Assembly: GCA_051877515.1 (NCBI GenBank)
Contig: JBJEIY010000005.1
Span: 62,001-126,000 of the forward strand
Length of the DNA: 64,000 nt
Origin: XBB1006 sp051877515
GTDB taxonomy: Bacteria; Bacillota; Clostridia; Lachnospirales; Lachnospiraceae
Direction of reading: 5' to 3'
A program made the position numbers and the translations under genes. Numbering within the stretch: the first letter of the stretch is position 1; each line of letters opens with the position of its first letter. Shown here one piece after another: positions 36,354 to 44,640 of the stretch. The notes under the pieces are model-generated. The model made no database searches and was not told the origin of the DNA. It worked only from the letters and a program-made list of their open reading frames with translations.

Positions 36354-37502
36354 ATGAAACAAATCTTACTTCAATCCGAGCACCCGGGTCAGGCGACCTG
36401 TGTGTCCAATCTTTTTATAGACCAGTATATGCCGTCTGCTAACGGTGAATATGTTAAGGTCTATCTTTATCTTCTCCGCAGTTTAAACGACCCACAGACA
36501 AGTTGTGATCTGGCCCGGATGGCAGATCTGTTTGAATATTCCCAACGGGATCTTAGCCGCGCCCTTGTGTACTGGGAACGCATGGGACTGTTGGAATTAC
36601 GTTATAATGAATCTAAGGAATTATGCGGCATTATGCTGCTTGATATACCGGACAAGCGCCATCAGCCGGATCCGGACCGACGCAAGGAACAGCAACTGGA
36701 TCCGGACCGCCACAAGGAACAGCAACCGAACCCTGACCGTCACAGGGAACAGCAGTCTTGCGAAACCTCCGTCTCTTCCCAGACCGGTGCGCAGGATACT
36801 TTGACGGAAAAAGAATATACTAAAGACGAATTGAAGAATTTTTCAGACCGGGAGGATGTATCCGAATTGGTTTTTATCGCAGAACATTACCTGCAAAAAC
36901 CACTTTCCCATACAGAATTGAATTACTTCCTGTACTGGTATGATTCCCTGCACTTCTCCCTTGATCTGATCGAATATCTGGTGGAATACTGTGTAACACG
37001 GGATACCAAGAGTGTCCGATACATGAACAAGGTGGCTCTTTCCTGGTCAGAAGCCGGCATCACCACCGTAAAAGAAGCAAAGAAAAGGGCTAATCTGTAC
37101 AGTCAGGTAAATTATGCCGTCATCAAAGCTCTGGGGATCAAAGGTCGGAACCTTGTTGAGCTGGAGACTTCCATGATCCAAAAGTGGACTAACGACTACC
37201 ATTTCTCTTTGGAGATCATACTGGAAGCCTGCAATCGCACCATCAATGCTACCCACCAGCCCAGTTTTGAATATGCCGACCGGATCCTTACCAACTGGCA
37301 CAGGGCCGGTGTAAAAGAGCTGGCAGATATTGACAGTCTGGATCAGGATTTTCAGAAATCCCGCAAGACCAGAACCGGATCCGGTTCAGCAACCGGTTCC
37401 TCTAACAGTAAAGCTGCCAATAATACTTTTAACAAATTTCCACAACGTACATATGACTATGAGCAGTTAGAACAGCAGTTATTAAACCGCAATCAGAACT
37501 AG
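36354..37502 (+). CDS. DnaD-domain primosomal protein
   Basis: Replication restart/initiation protein of the DnaB/DnaD superfamily, which remodels DNA and helps load the replicative helicase. The N-terminal winged helix spans about 30-95 (KVYLYLLRSLNDPQTSCDLARMADLF). Two DnaD-like modules lie at ~160-225 and ~245-320, with the YIMG-type segment replaced by WTNDYHFSLEIILEACNRT. Residues 105-134 are three 10-residue repeats (xDPDRxKEQQ). 382 residues. It is 18 bases upstream of the helicase-loader gene, consistent with a shared role. Confidence 0.87.
   Translation: MKQILLQSEHPGQATCVSNLFIDQYMPSANGEYVKVYLYLLRSLNDPQTSCDLARMADLFEYSQRDLSRALVYWERMGLLELRYNESKELCGIMLLDIPDKRHQPDPDRRKEQQLDPDRHKEQQPNPDRHREQQSCETSVSSQTGAQDTLTEKEYTKDELKNFSDREDVSELVFIAEHYLQKPLSHTELNYFLYWYDSLHFSLDLIEYLVEYCVTRDTKSVRYMNKVALSWSEAGITTVKEAKKRANLYSQVNYAVIKALGIKGRNLVELETSMIQKWTNDYHFSLEIILEACNRTINATHQPSFEYADRILTNWHRAGVKELADIDSLDQDFQKSRKTRTGSGSATGSSNSKAANNTFNKFPQRTYDYEQLEQQLLNRNQN
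36666..36755 (+). repeat. Three in-frame 30-bp tandem repeats in the dnaD-like gene
   Basis: Each unit encodes a version of xDPDRxKEQQ: PDPDRRKEQQ, LDPDRHKEQQ and PNPDRHREQQ. They fill the linker between the winged helix and the first DnaD module. Confidence 0.8.
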
Positions 37503-37520
37503 CGAAAAGAGGGGAACACC

Positions 37521-38492
37521 ATGGCTTTAACCAATAATCAATATGATGCCATAAGACGGGACTATGACCGGCGTCAGTTTCAGGTTCATCGCCGTATGAC
37601 CAGCCATATGGAAGAATTGTATCAGAAGAATCCCGAAATCCAGAAGATCGATCGCCGGATTGCCTCTCTGAGTGTGCAACAGGCCGAGAGACTGTTAGAT
37701 GGAGACAGGGATGCTTTATCTACCCTGCGGCAGGAATTATACGAATTAAATGAAAAGAAAGAAGCCCTGATCTGTTCCATGGGATACGATCCTGACTTTC
37801 TGGAACCGAAATATCAATGTCCGGACTGCAAAGATACCGGCTATATCAATGGGCAGAAATGCCATTGTTTTACACAGGCTGCCATTGATCTTGTATATAC
37901 CCAGTCCAATATCCGGCAGATTCTCGAGAAAGAAAACTTTTCTACCTTTAACATGAATCTGTTTTCCGATGAAAAAGAGGATTCTTCCACACCGTTATCC
38001 CCTTATGAGAACATGGAAATCTCTCTTCACAAATGTAAGCACTTTATAGAAACATTTAAAACGGAATTTCAGAATCTGTTTTTTACCGGTCCTACCGGTG
38101 TTGGCAAAACCTTTCTTACCAACTGCATTGCCAAAGAATTGTTGGATGCGGGAAATTCCGTCATTTATTTTACTGCGACAGGATTATTTGACGTTTTCTA
38201 TAATAACGCGTATAATAAGTCGCCGGAGGCCTCTGATGCTTACCAGAATATTTTTTCCTGTGACTTACTGATCATAGATGATCTTGGCACAGAAGTTTCC
38301 AACAGTTATACCAATTCACAGTTCTTTATGTGTCTTAATGAACGGATCATGCGTCAGAAATCCACCATTATTTCCACCAATATGACGCTGGGAGACTTGT
38401 CAGAACGATATTCTGAACGGATCTTTTCCAGAATCATAAAGAACTATGAACTCATTAAGCTCATAGGCAGTGATCTGCGCCTGATCGGATAA
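37521..38492 (+). CDS. DnaI/DnaC-like helicase loader ATPase
   Basis: AAA+ protein that loads the replicative helicase at origins or restart sites. An N-terminal zinc-like cluster CPDCKDTGYINGQKCHC (residues 100-116) is followed by Walker A GPTGVGKT (190-197), Walker B LLIIDDLGTE and sensor ISTNMTL. 323 residues, matching DnaI. It follows the DnaD-like gene with GAGGGG before the ATG. Confidence 0.9.
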   Translation: MALTNNQYDAIRRDYDRRQFQVHRRMTSHMEELYQKNPEIQKIDRRIASLSVQQAERLLDGDRDALSTLRQELYELNEKKEALICSMGYDPDFLEPKYQCPDCKDTGYINGQKCHCFTQAAIDLVYTQSNIRQILEKENFSTFNMNLFSDEKEDSSTPLSPYENMEISLHKCKHFIETFKTEFQNLFFTGPTGVGKTFLTNCIAKELLDAGNSVIYFTATGLFDVFYNNAYNKSPEASDAYQNIFSCDLLIIDDLGTEVSNSYTNSQFFMCLNERIMRQKSTIISTNMTLGDLSERYSERIFSRIIKNYELIKLIGSDLRLIG

Positions 38493-38584
38493 CCGTCCGC
38501 TAACCATGGCAGGTCTTTGCTTTATGCCGGCCTTTTGTCCGGTTATAAAAGTATATGTTTAACAGACTAGGAGGAAAAATTTTT

Positions 38585-39775
38585 ATGCAGCAGGAACAGC
38601 ACGACGAGCGTAATCTGGATACGATTCCGGTGGGTAAACTGGGTATCATCTCCATGAAAGGATTCGAATCCGGGGTTAAAGTAGACGCTTATTTAAAGCG
38701 TTGGCGTGAAAACCGTGAGCACGAACATGAAGAAGATATCACTTTTAGGGGATACGTTCGCGAGTCCTACCTGATCTCAACCAAAACACCACGTTTCGGT
38801 ACCGGTGAAGCAAAAGCTACCATCGGAGAATCTGTAAGAGGCTACGATATTTTCATTATCTGTGATGTAACCAACTACAGCATTACCTATACCGTAAGCG
38901 GACAGGAAAACCACATGTCCCCGGATGACCACTATCAGGATTTAAAGAGAGTCATTGCTGCCATTGGAGGAAAGGCAAGACGTATCAATGTGATCATGCC
39001 CTTCCTTTATGAAAGCAGACAGCACAGACGTACCGGCAGAGAATCCCTGGACTGTGCACTGGCACTACAGGAACTGATCTCAATGGGTGTGGAGAACATT
39101 ATTACCTTTGATGCCCACGATCCGCGGGTACAGAATGCAATTCCCTGCAGCGGCTTTGAATCCGTAGGCGCTTCTTACCAATTCTTAAAGGGAATCTGCA
39201 AACATGTGAAGGATGTTAAATTTGATAACGATCACCTGATGATCGTCAGCCCGGACGAAGGCGCTACCGGACGTGCCATCTATTTTGCCAATGTCCTCGG
39301 CGTAGACATGGGTATGTTTTACAAAAGAAGAGACTACAGCAAAATCGTGGATGGGCGGAATCCCATTGTTGCACATGAATTCCTGGGAAGCAGCGTAGAG
39401 GGCAAGGATGTCTTTATCATTGATGATATGATCTCTTCCGGAGACAGCATGATTGATGTTGCTACCCAGTTAAAGAAAAGAAATGCCGGACGGATCTTTG
39501 TAATCGCCACCTTTGGTCTGTTTACCAATGGAATGGAACGTTTTGACAAAGCAGTTGAAGATGGTCTGATCTACAAGGTTGTAACCACCAACATGACTTA
39601 CCAGCGTCCGGAACTTTTAGAACGTGATTATTTTATCAGCTGTGATATGAGTAAATATATTGCTTACATCATTGATACATTAAATCATGATGCATCCATC
39701 AGCGATCTGCTGGATCCCTATGAGCGTATCAACAAACTGCTTGAACGCTACAAAGCGGAGCAGCAAACGATTTAG
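38585..39775 (+). CDS. prs: Ribose-phosphate pyrophosphokinase (long, divergent form)
   Basis: Makes PRPP from ribose-5-phosphate and ATP, feeding purine, pyrimidine, His and Trp synthesis and hpt. The PRPP loop VFIIDDMISSGDSM and the VSPDEGATGRA flexible-loop equivalent are clear. The classical DLHA motif reads FDAHDPR. At 396 residues it is ~80 longer than the usual enzyme, mainly at the N-terminus. The ATG after AGGAGG is preferred over an in-frame start ten codons earlier. Confidence 0.88.
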   Translation: MQQEQHDERNLDTIPVGKLGIISMKGFESGVKVDAYLKRWRENREHEHEEDITFRGYVRESYLISTKTPRFGTGEAKATIGESVRGYDIFIICDVTNYSITYTVSGQENHMSPDDHYQDLKRVIAAIGGKARRINVIMPFLYESRQHRRTGRESLDCALALQELISMGVENIITFDAHDPRVQNAIPCSGFESVGASYQFLKGICKHVKDVKFDNDHLMIVSPDEGATGRAIYFANVLGVDMGMFYKRRDYSKIVDGRNPIVAHEFLGSSVEGKDVFIIDDMISSGDSMIDVATQLKKRNAGRIFVIATFGLFTNGMERFDKAVEDGLIYKVVTTNMTYQRPELLERDYFISCDMSKYIAYIIDTLNHDASISDLLDPYERINKLLERYKAEQQTI

Positions 39776-39809
39776 ATCATCCCTGAACAGGGACAAGCGC
39801 TTTACGCAT

Positions 39810-39851
39810 AAACCCTTTGTGTATCCCCCGGGAAGGGCACAAAGGGTTTTT
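39810..39851 (+). terminator. Intrinsic terminator after prs
   Basis: AAACCCTTTGTG / CACAAAGGGTTT stem with a 16-base loop and a T run. Confidence 0.85.
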
Positions 39852-39904
39852 ATACGGTCATGGTGATCCCTTGATACTTAAGATAATAAGGAGGCAAAAC
39901 TACA

Positions 39905-40867
39905 ATGCGCAGAAAAACTAACCCTTCTCCTTCCGGAAAAGCTAATTCCGCCTTTTTGTGCTTTTTAGCTGCTCTTATCTGGGGTCTGGGTTTTGTTGCC
40001 CAGAGTGAAGGTATGGACTATGTAGGACCCTATACCTTTCAGTTCTGTCGGTCTATACTGGCAACCATATTCCTGGCACTGGTTGCGCTTATTTTTGACC
40101 GCGTCCAGTCCGGTCCGGATCCGAAACACCCTGTTCTTCCCACTGCTACCACACAGCAAAACTGGAAAGAACTCCTCATCGGTGGATTTTGCTGTGGAAT
40201 CTTTCTTACTGCAGGCAGTATCCTGCAGAATATTGGTATTATCCACACCACCGTTGGCAAAAGCGGTTTCCTCACTGCCCTGTACATTGTTCTGGTACCC
40301 ATTTTTGGTCTTTTTCTTGGCAAAAAATGCCACTTTAATGTTTGGATCAGTGTCGCATTAGCGACCCTGGGGTTATTCCTGTTGTGCATTACGCAGGACT
40401 TTCATTTTTATAAAACAGACCTGTATTTACTGGCCTGTGCCGCTATGTTTGCCCTGCATATCCTGGTAATCGATCATTTTTCACCCAGGGTAAATGGTGT
40501 GTGGCTATCCACCATACAATTTTTATTTAGTTCTGTAATATCCTGCATCCTGATGTTGATCATGGAAGAGCCTTCTGTTCCTGCCATTGCATCTGCAGGT
40601 TTCTCCATAGCATTTGCCGGAATTTTTTCTTCTGCAGGAGGCTACACTTTACAGATCCTGGGACAAAAAGGTCTGCATCCTTCCATTGCTGCCTTGCTTT
40701 TAAGCCTGGAATCCGTGGTTTCCGTGCTGGCTGGCTGGCTGATCTTACACCAGGTACTGACCAGGCGGGAATTGTTTGGCTGTGTCCTCATGTTCCTGGC
40801 AGTTGTGATCGTACAGCTTGATTTTAACACTTTTATCAAAACGAAAAAGAAACAGGAAGCAGCCTAA
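39905..40867 (+). CDS. EamA/DMT family transporter
   Basis: A 320-residue integral membrane protein with about ten hydrophobic helices in two homologous halves, for example FLAALIWGLGFVAQSEGM near the N-terminus and ALLLSLESVVSVLAGWLIL near the C-terminus. These are hallmarks of the drug/metabolite transporter superfamily. Substrate unknown. AAGGAGG precedes the ATG. The stop codon lies in the loop of its terminator. Confidence 0.88.
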   Translation: MRRKTNPSPSGKANSAFLCFLAALIWGLGFVAQSEGMDYVGPYTFQFCRSILATIFLALVALIFDRVQSGPDPKHPVLPTATTQQNWKELLIGGFCCGIFLTAGSILQNIGIIHTTVGKSGFLTALYIVLVPIFGLFLGKKCHFNVWISVALATLGLFLLCITQDFHFYKTDLYLLACAAMFALHILVIDHFSPRVNGVWLSTIQFLFSSVISCILMLIMEEPSVPAIASAGFSIAFAGIFSSAGGYTLQILGQKGLHPSIAALLLSLESVVSVLAGWLILHQVLTRRELFGCVLMFLAVVIVQLDFNTFIKTKKKQEAA

Positions 40868-40887
40868 TGGCTGTTTCCTGTTTTTTT
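40853..40887 (+). terminator. Terminator overlapping the end of the EamA gene
   Basis: CAGGAAGCAGCC (40853-40864), loop TAAT holding the stop codon, GGCTGTTTCCTG, then seven T. Confidence 0.88.
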
Positions 40888-40901
40888 ATTCCTGTATGAA
40901 C

Positions 40902-41564
40902 CTATTGTAAGAGCAAGTCTTCCGGTTTTTCGATCAGGATCTTCGCACCGGCTTCTAATAACTGCTGTCTGCTGCGAAAGCCCCATAAAACAAACAATCC
41001 TTCCATGCCTGCATTTTGGGCAGTCTGCACATCCACTTCCGAATCCCCCACATAGTAAGCTTCCTGCAAAGCAACCCCCAGCTGATCGGCAGCCATCTGC
41101 ACCATATCCGGCGCGGGTTTTTTGCGGATTCCGTGGGCCTCATCCTCGCCCACCACCACGGTGATCTGCTCTGCAAACACCAGATCCTTTAACTCTTTTG
41201 CCGCCCTGATGTTTTTGTTGGTGACAATAGCGGTCTTTACACCCTGCTTCTTTAATTCTTTCAGGGTTTCTAAAATATGAGGATAGGGTTTCGTTTTTAT
41301 GAGGCAATGCCCGCTGTAATAATCGATCAGCTCCTGTAACATTGCCTGCTGTTCCTCTTTTGAAACTTTTTTACTGCTTTGGACAGGATCTGCCAGACTT
41401 CGCTGCAATAGCATCGCCAGTCCATTTCCCACATAGGTTTTCACTGTTTCCACCGGAAGCGGCACCAGCCCGCGACGAACCAGAATTACATTCAGAGAAT
41501 CCGCGATGTCCTCTATGGTATCAAGCAGCGTTCCGTCCAGGTCAAAAATCATTGCTTTCTTCAT
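40902..41564 (-). CDS. HAD-superfamily phosphatase (phosphoglycolate phosphatase-like)
   Basis: A 220-residue hydrolase with HAD motif I FDLDGTLLDT (nucleophile Asp), motif II IVTNKN, Lys motif and motif IV VGDSEVDVQTA. The helical cap after motif I (residues ~15-80) puts it in the Gph/PpaX/YrfG type. Substrate unproven. Convergent with the EamA transporter. Confidence 0.85.
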   Translation of the reverse strand: MKKAMIFDLDGTLLDTIEDIADSLNVILVRRGLVPLPVETVKTYVGNGLAMLLQRSLADPVQSSKKVSKEEQQAMLQELIDYYSGHCLIKTKPYPHILETLKELKKQGVKTAIVTNKNIRAAKELKDLVFAEQITVVVGEDEAHGIRKKPAPDMVQMAADQLGVALQEAYYVGDSEVDVQTAQNAGMEGLFVLWGFRSRQQLLEAGAKILIEKPEDLLLQ

Positions 41565-41913
41565 GTTGTTCTACCATTCTTTTTTTCTATAAAAATACTC
41601 ATCGCAAAATAATGTGGAATTGCTTTCTCCCTTAGTGTGCCTACTCTTCTCACTTGCACTCATTATACCCCTTTCTTTCTTCAAAGTACATGAAAAATGA
41701 GGGAGTGAAATCGAGTTTCCAAAAAGAGGAAAACATGCTATATTACACTTATAGGAATTACTATTCGGAAACACAACACCCTATATGTAAAACAAACTGC
41801 AGTCGGTGCGAGCAAATAATATATTTATCTATCCATTGCAAGCAACACCTGTAATAATGTTGTTACTTTTCGTTCGGTAGATACAAGAAAATCCAAAATG
41901 TGAGGACAAAGAT
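41565..41913. other. Gene-free stretch between HAD phosphatase and secreted protein
   Basis: 349 bases without a supported gene. It holds a TATAAT -10 on the minus strand (41661-41666 region) for the HAD gene, within a ~24-base motif shared with 61428-61452. It also holds a plus-strand promoter for the secreted protein, which leaves a ~165-base leader with no recognised RNA structure. Confidence 0.5.
41716..41744 (+). promoter_or_regulatory. Possible promoter of the secreted protein gene
   Basis: TTTCCA (41716-41721), 17-base spacer, TGC-TATATT extended -10 (41739-41744). Confidence 0.5.
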
Positions 41914-43221
41914 ATGAAAATGACATCAGTAACCAAAAGACTTATGGCAATCCTGCTTACTTTGACCATGATTGTATCCGGTATCATTGTGATGCCTGAT
42001 ACGGCCAAGGCAGCAACTACATACGGCGAAATCACCGAAGGCGTCGCCGCATCAAGTAAGACCATTAACGTACTTACCAAGAAAAAATTCTATATGCATC
42101 CCAATGAGAGTATCAATGTATCTGTGGGAAGCAAATACAGTAAGAGTACTGTGAAATGGTCCACTTCCACATCCAGCATTATGTCCTACGACAGTAAGAG
42201 TGGGTATAAGACCAAAATCACTTTGAAGAAAGCCGGCACCGCCAAGGGAACGGTAAAGATCGGAAGCAAGAGCTATTCCTTTACGGTAGTTGTTACCAAT
42301 ATCAAGGTATTAAAAACCAGTCTTACTTTTAGTAAAGCAGACAGTAAATATTACAAAACACGCGAAGTGCTGTATTGTTCTTCCTGGGGAACGAATGAAT
42401 ATATTTCGTCTGTTAAATGCGTTACGGTAGGATTGAAATCAAGTTTACGGAAGGTATCAGCAAACACTTACTCCAAGACACATAGTGTGTATCTTTATCC
42501 CATGGAGTTCGGAAGTGGCGATGCTAAGATCACCATCACCACACAGAACGGATGTAAGCATGTATATCTCATAAAGACAGAGTTCCCTTATACAAAGGCG
42601 ATGGAGACTGCATATAAGACCTTGAAAGCATGGCAAGAGGAAAAAGCAAAATCGCTGCCGTCTACAGATGCAGAAATTCTGGAAAAGATCAATGAGTTCA
42701 GTCAGATACCAGGGTATCGTGAAGGAGAAGATTCACTACACTTAATTTGTGGAGATTTCGCAGATGCTATTGTACGTTATGTTTGGTATCCAGATTATGC
42801 TTATGTAAAACTCAGCAATCCAACAAAGATCTTAATATCAAAACATATTTCTTTTGCTTATAAAGATACACCATATACAATGTCAGAAGAAGCGGAGCAA
42901 TATATGTCTCTGGACGAACTATATGAGTCCGGTAATCTTGGTTCCGGATTTAATGAAACAGTATGTGTCAGCGTAAAGAAGCCTTATGTACGTTACAGTA
43001 TGGAAGATGTGCAGATTGGAGATCTGGTTTATTGTGATGGGCATGTGGGAATGGTGATGGAATTGAAAAGAGATGAAAGTAGTGGTAAAATTTATTTTCG
43101 TTTAGCGGATTCTAATTCTGTTTATAATAAAGCTCCTTCTTATGCAACAGGTAACTGGATGTATTGGGGAGGTGTAAAAGTTGTATCTTATCGCGAGCAA
43201 AGAAGTGCTTTTGTTCAATAA
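41914..43221 (+). CDS. Secreted protein with Ig-like region and possible papain-like C-terminal domain
   Basis: Not a recognised family. A clear signal peptide ends at about AKA|A (residue 33). Residues ~45-220 are beta-rich, Lys/Ser/Thr-rich and look like one or two bacterial Ig-like domains. The C-terminal ~170 residues hold LICGDFADAI (Cys279), IGDLVYCDGHVGMVME (His377) and LADSN (Asp399/Asn401). This order and spacing resemble NlpC/P60 or CHAP cysteine peptidases. It would be exported and may act on the cell wall. It has a terminator downstream and lies just outside the integrated element. Confidence 0.7.
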   Translation: MKMTSVTKRLMAILLTLTMIVSGIIVMPDTAKAATTYGEITEGVAASSKTINVLTKKKFYMHPNESINVSVGSKYSKSTVKWSTSTSSIMSYDSKSGYKTKITLKKAGTAKGTVKIGSKSYSFTVVVTNIKVLKTSLTFSKADSKYYKTREVLYCSSWGTNEYISSVKCVTVGLKSSLRKVSANTYSKTHSVYLYPMEFGSGDAKITITTQNGCKHVYLIKTEFPYTKAMETAYKTLKAWQEEKAKSLPSTDAEILEKINEFSQIPGYREGEDSLHLICGDFADAIVRYVWYPDYAYVKLSNPTKILISKHISFAYKDTPYTMSEEAEQYMSLDELYESGNLGSGFNETVCVSVKKPYVRYSMEDVQIGDLVYCDGHVGMVMELKRDESSGKIYFRLADSNSVYNKAPSYATGNWMYWGGVKVVSYREQRSAFVQ

Positions 43222-43316
43222 TTTTTAATAACAAAGAGGTCGATTTTCCTACCGCGAGCCTAAAAAATAGACAAGCAGAAACTGTAAACATTGCACTCAT
43301 CATAAATAATGAAATT

Positions 43317-43335
43317 GGCCCGTCCGGGCCTTTTT
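43317..43335 (+). terminator. Terminator after the secreted protein gene
   Basis: GGCCCG-TC-CGGGCC followed by TTTTT. Confidence 0.75.
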
Positions 43336-43423
43336 CATTACATGAGCGAAACTTAGATAATATAAGAAAGATTACGAAACGGAAGTGAATGCATGGGATA
43401 TTTTGATGAACTGATTATTCATC

Positions 43424-43455
43424 AAAAAACGGATGTCCTTAGACATCCGTTTTTT
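43424..43455 (-). terminator. Probable original terminator of the tRNA-Pro gene
   Basis: Perfect 13-bp hairpin AAAAAACGGATGT / ACATCCGTTTTTT. It directly adjoins the left tRNA 3'-end copy and is oriented as a terminator for a tRNA read on the minus strand. It was probably separated from the tRNA when the element inserted. Confidence 0.7.
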
Positions 43456-43499
43456 AGTCGATGCGACAGGATTCGAACCTGCGACTTCTGCGTCCCGAA
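43450..43499. repeat. attL: duplicated tRNA-Pro 3' end
   Basis: 50 bases matching 47966-48015 except one T/C difference at 43486. It covers the acceptor 3' side, T arm and part of the anticodon arm. It breaks off after CCCGAA, so no second working tRNA exists here. Confidence 0.88.
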
Positions 43500-43594
43500 T
43501 GATATTTTCCGCTTTTTCTATCTTTTCCTATCTTTTGTAAAGCCTTATATCTTGCGGAAAAACAGTCCTCTATCTTTCATATTTTTTTATATCT

Positions 43595-43637
43595 TTTGTG
43601 GACAGTTTATAACTTTTGTCTACAAAGTGTCCACAAA
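43595..43637. promoter_or_regulatory. Left-end integrase arm-type sites
   Basis: Three copies of TGTCYACAAA: one inverted (43595-43604) and two in tandem (43617-43637, eleven-base period). The tandem pair recurs at the other end of the element. Confidence 0.6.
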
Positions 43638-43670
43638 TAATTTATTTCATAAAATCACATTTTTATTAAT

Positions 43671-44072
43671 TTACTTATCCATATCTTCCAGTACAACTTC
43701 GATATATTTCATCCAATTTTTCCGATAACCAAACTTATTTTCTGCCCACATATCAATCAGATGCACAACCAGAATTAACAGTAACCCGCCCATCCCAATT
43801 AAAGCATACTCTATCGATATTTTGTCTGTTGCTTCGCTTATAATCATCAATGCCAATGTAACAACTGAAATAATAAAAGAAATCAGCCCATATTCATTAC
43901 TTTTATAAGCATTATGTATTTTCAACTGTGCTTTCAGCCTAAGCAATTTGTTATGATCCCCATCAACAAAAGTATTTAATTTTGCTTTAACACACGCTAT
44001 TTCATTTTCATAACAAGATTTCTCCCTTTTGCATCTCTCCAATTCATCGCACAATTTTGTCAAATCATCCAT
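43671..44072 (-). CDS. Small coiled-coil membrane protein of the element (unknown)
   Basis: 133 residues, no recognised family. Residues 1-50 are charged and predicted coiled coil (DELERCKREKSCYENEIACVKAKL style heptads). Two hydrophobic helices follow at about 61-80 and 87-108, then a basic/aromatic C-terminus. A real gene is supported by GAGGAGG before the ATG and an extended -10 upstream. It lies downstream of rnlAB on the same strand but with its own promoter. It could be part of a defence cassette or a phage membrane protein. Confidence 0.7.
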   Translation of the reverse strand: MDDLTKLCDELERCKREKSCYENEIACVKAKLNTFVDGDHNKLLRLKAQLKIHNAYKSNEYGLISFIISVVTLALMIISEATDKISIEYALIGMGGLLLILVVHLIDMWAENKFGYRKNWMKYIEVVLEDMDK

Positions 44073-44102
44073 TTCGTTTTCCTCCTCATTTGTAATATTT
44101 AA

Positions 44103-44111
44103 ATTATACCA
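44103..44111 (-). promoter_or_regulatory. Extended -10 promoter of the coiled-coil membrane protein
   Basis: Minus strand TGGTATAAT, 31 bases before the ATG; weak -35. Confidence 0.5.
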
Positions 44112-44162
44112 TACTTTCTCTTAATCAGCACCATTAAAAATGCCCTATATAATCGTCCTTCC

Positions 44163-44188
44163 CAGGAACAACGTGTGTTCCTGTTTTT
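44163..44188 (+). terminator. Hairpin with T run inside the element
   Basis: CAGGAACA-ACGTG-TGTTCCTG then TTTTT on the plus strand, in a gap between minus-strand genes. It may block antisense transcription into rnlAB. Confidence 0.5.
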
Positions 44189-44252
44189 GAGTAGTGAATT
44201 GTTGCATTTTTTTCATCATCTTCAGTACATTGCGTGTGCTTTTTTTCTCCGC

Positions 44253-44285
44253 TAAAAAAGCACCCTATTTCTAGGATGCTTTTTA
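44253..44285 (-). terminator. Terminator overlapping the end of rnlB
   Basis: AAAAAGCA...TGCTTTTT stem with CCTA/TAGG above and one bulge; the T run is on the minus strand. The rnlB stop codon lies in the stem. Confidence 0.75.
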
Positions 44286-44636
44286 ACAATGTTGCATGTA
44301 TTCTTTTGGCGTAAGTACACCGTTTTTTAGTACCTTTGTATTATCCAAATAATACTTTTCTATAACCTCTATTTCTTTTTCATTTCTGATATCAACTAAT
44401 TCTAAAGAATCATTCAATATCTGCTGTCCATCAAAAATTCCTTTGCAAAATCGGTTGAAGCAATTACCATTACACAAAAGAAGATCAAATAAAACATTAC
44501 ATGGAGCATCAACGACCTTCTTTAAATTGGCATTCAGTTCTGATCTTTTTAGTAATGGATTGATATAGCTAGTTGGATACACAATATATTCGCATCCTTC
44601 CAAATTATCCACTTTTTTAATTACTACTTCTTTCAT
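44283..44636 (-). CDS. rnlB: RnlB-family antitoxin to RNase LS
   Basis: 117 residues from an ATG four bases after the rnlA stop. The diagnostic block CNVLFDLLLCNGNCFNRFCK resembles RnlB (VLFDLLCANG...NRF), followed by DGQQILNDSLELVDI. In E. coli, RnlB binds RnlA and restrains its RNase activity; loss of the unstable antitoxin after T4 infection frees the toxin. An upstream TTG in frame (44660) would overlap rnlA and is less likely. I recognise it by motif and by its place after rnlA, not by a database search. Confidence 0.82.
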   Translation of the reverse strand: MKEVVIKKVDNLEGCEYIVYPTSYINPLLKRSELNANLKKVVDAPCNVLFDLLLCNGNCFNRFCKGIFDGQQILNDSLELVDIRNEKEIEVIEKYYLDNTKVLKNGVLTPKEYMQHC

Positions 44637-44640
44637 ATCA

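Noticed and set aside
36666..36755. CRISPR-like short repeat array
   Set aside because: The units are contiguous, in frame and coding, without spacers or cas genes.
43450..43499. Second tRNA-Pro gene
   Set aside because: Only the 3' part is present; the sequence departs from the tRNA after CCCGAA, so it is an attachment-site copy.
43393..43728. 111-codon plus-strand frame across attL
   Set aside because: Runs through the tRNA fragment and AT-rich arm sites; Phe-rich artefact of poly-T tracts.
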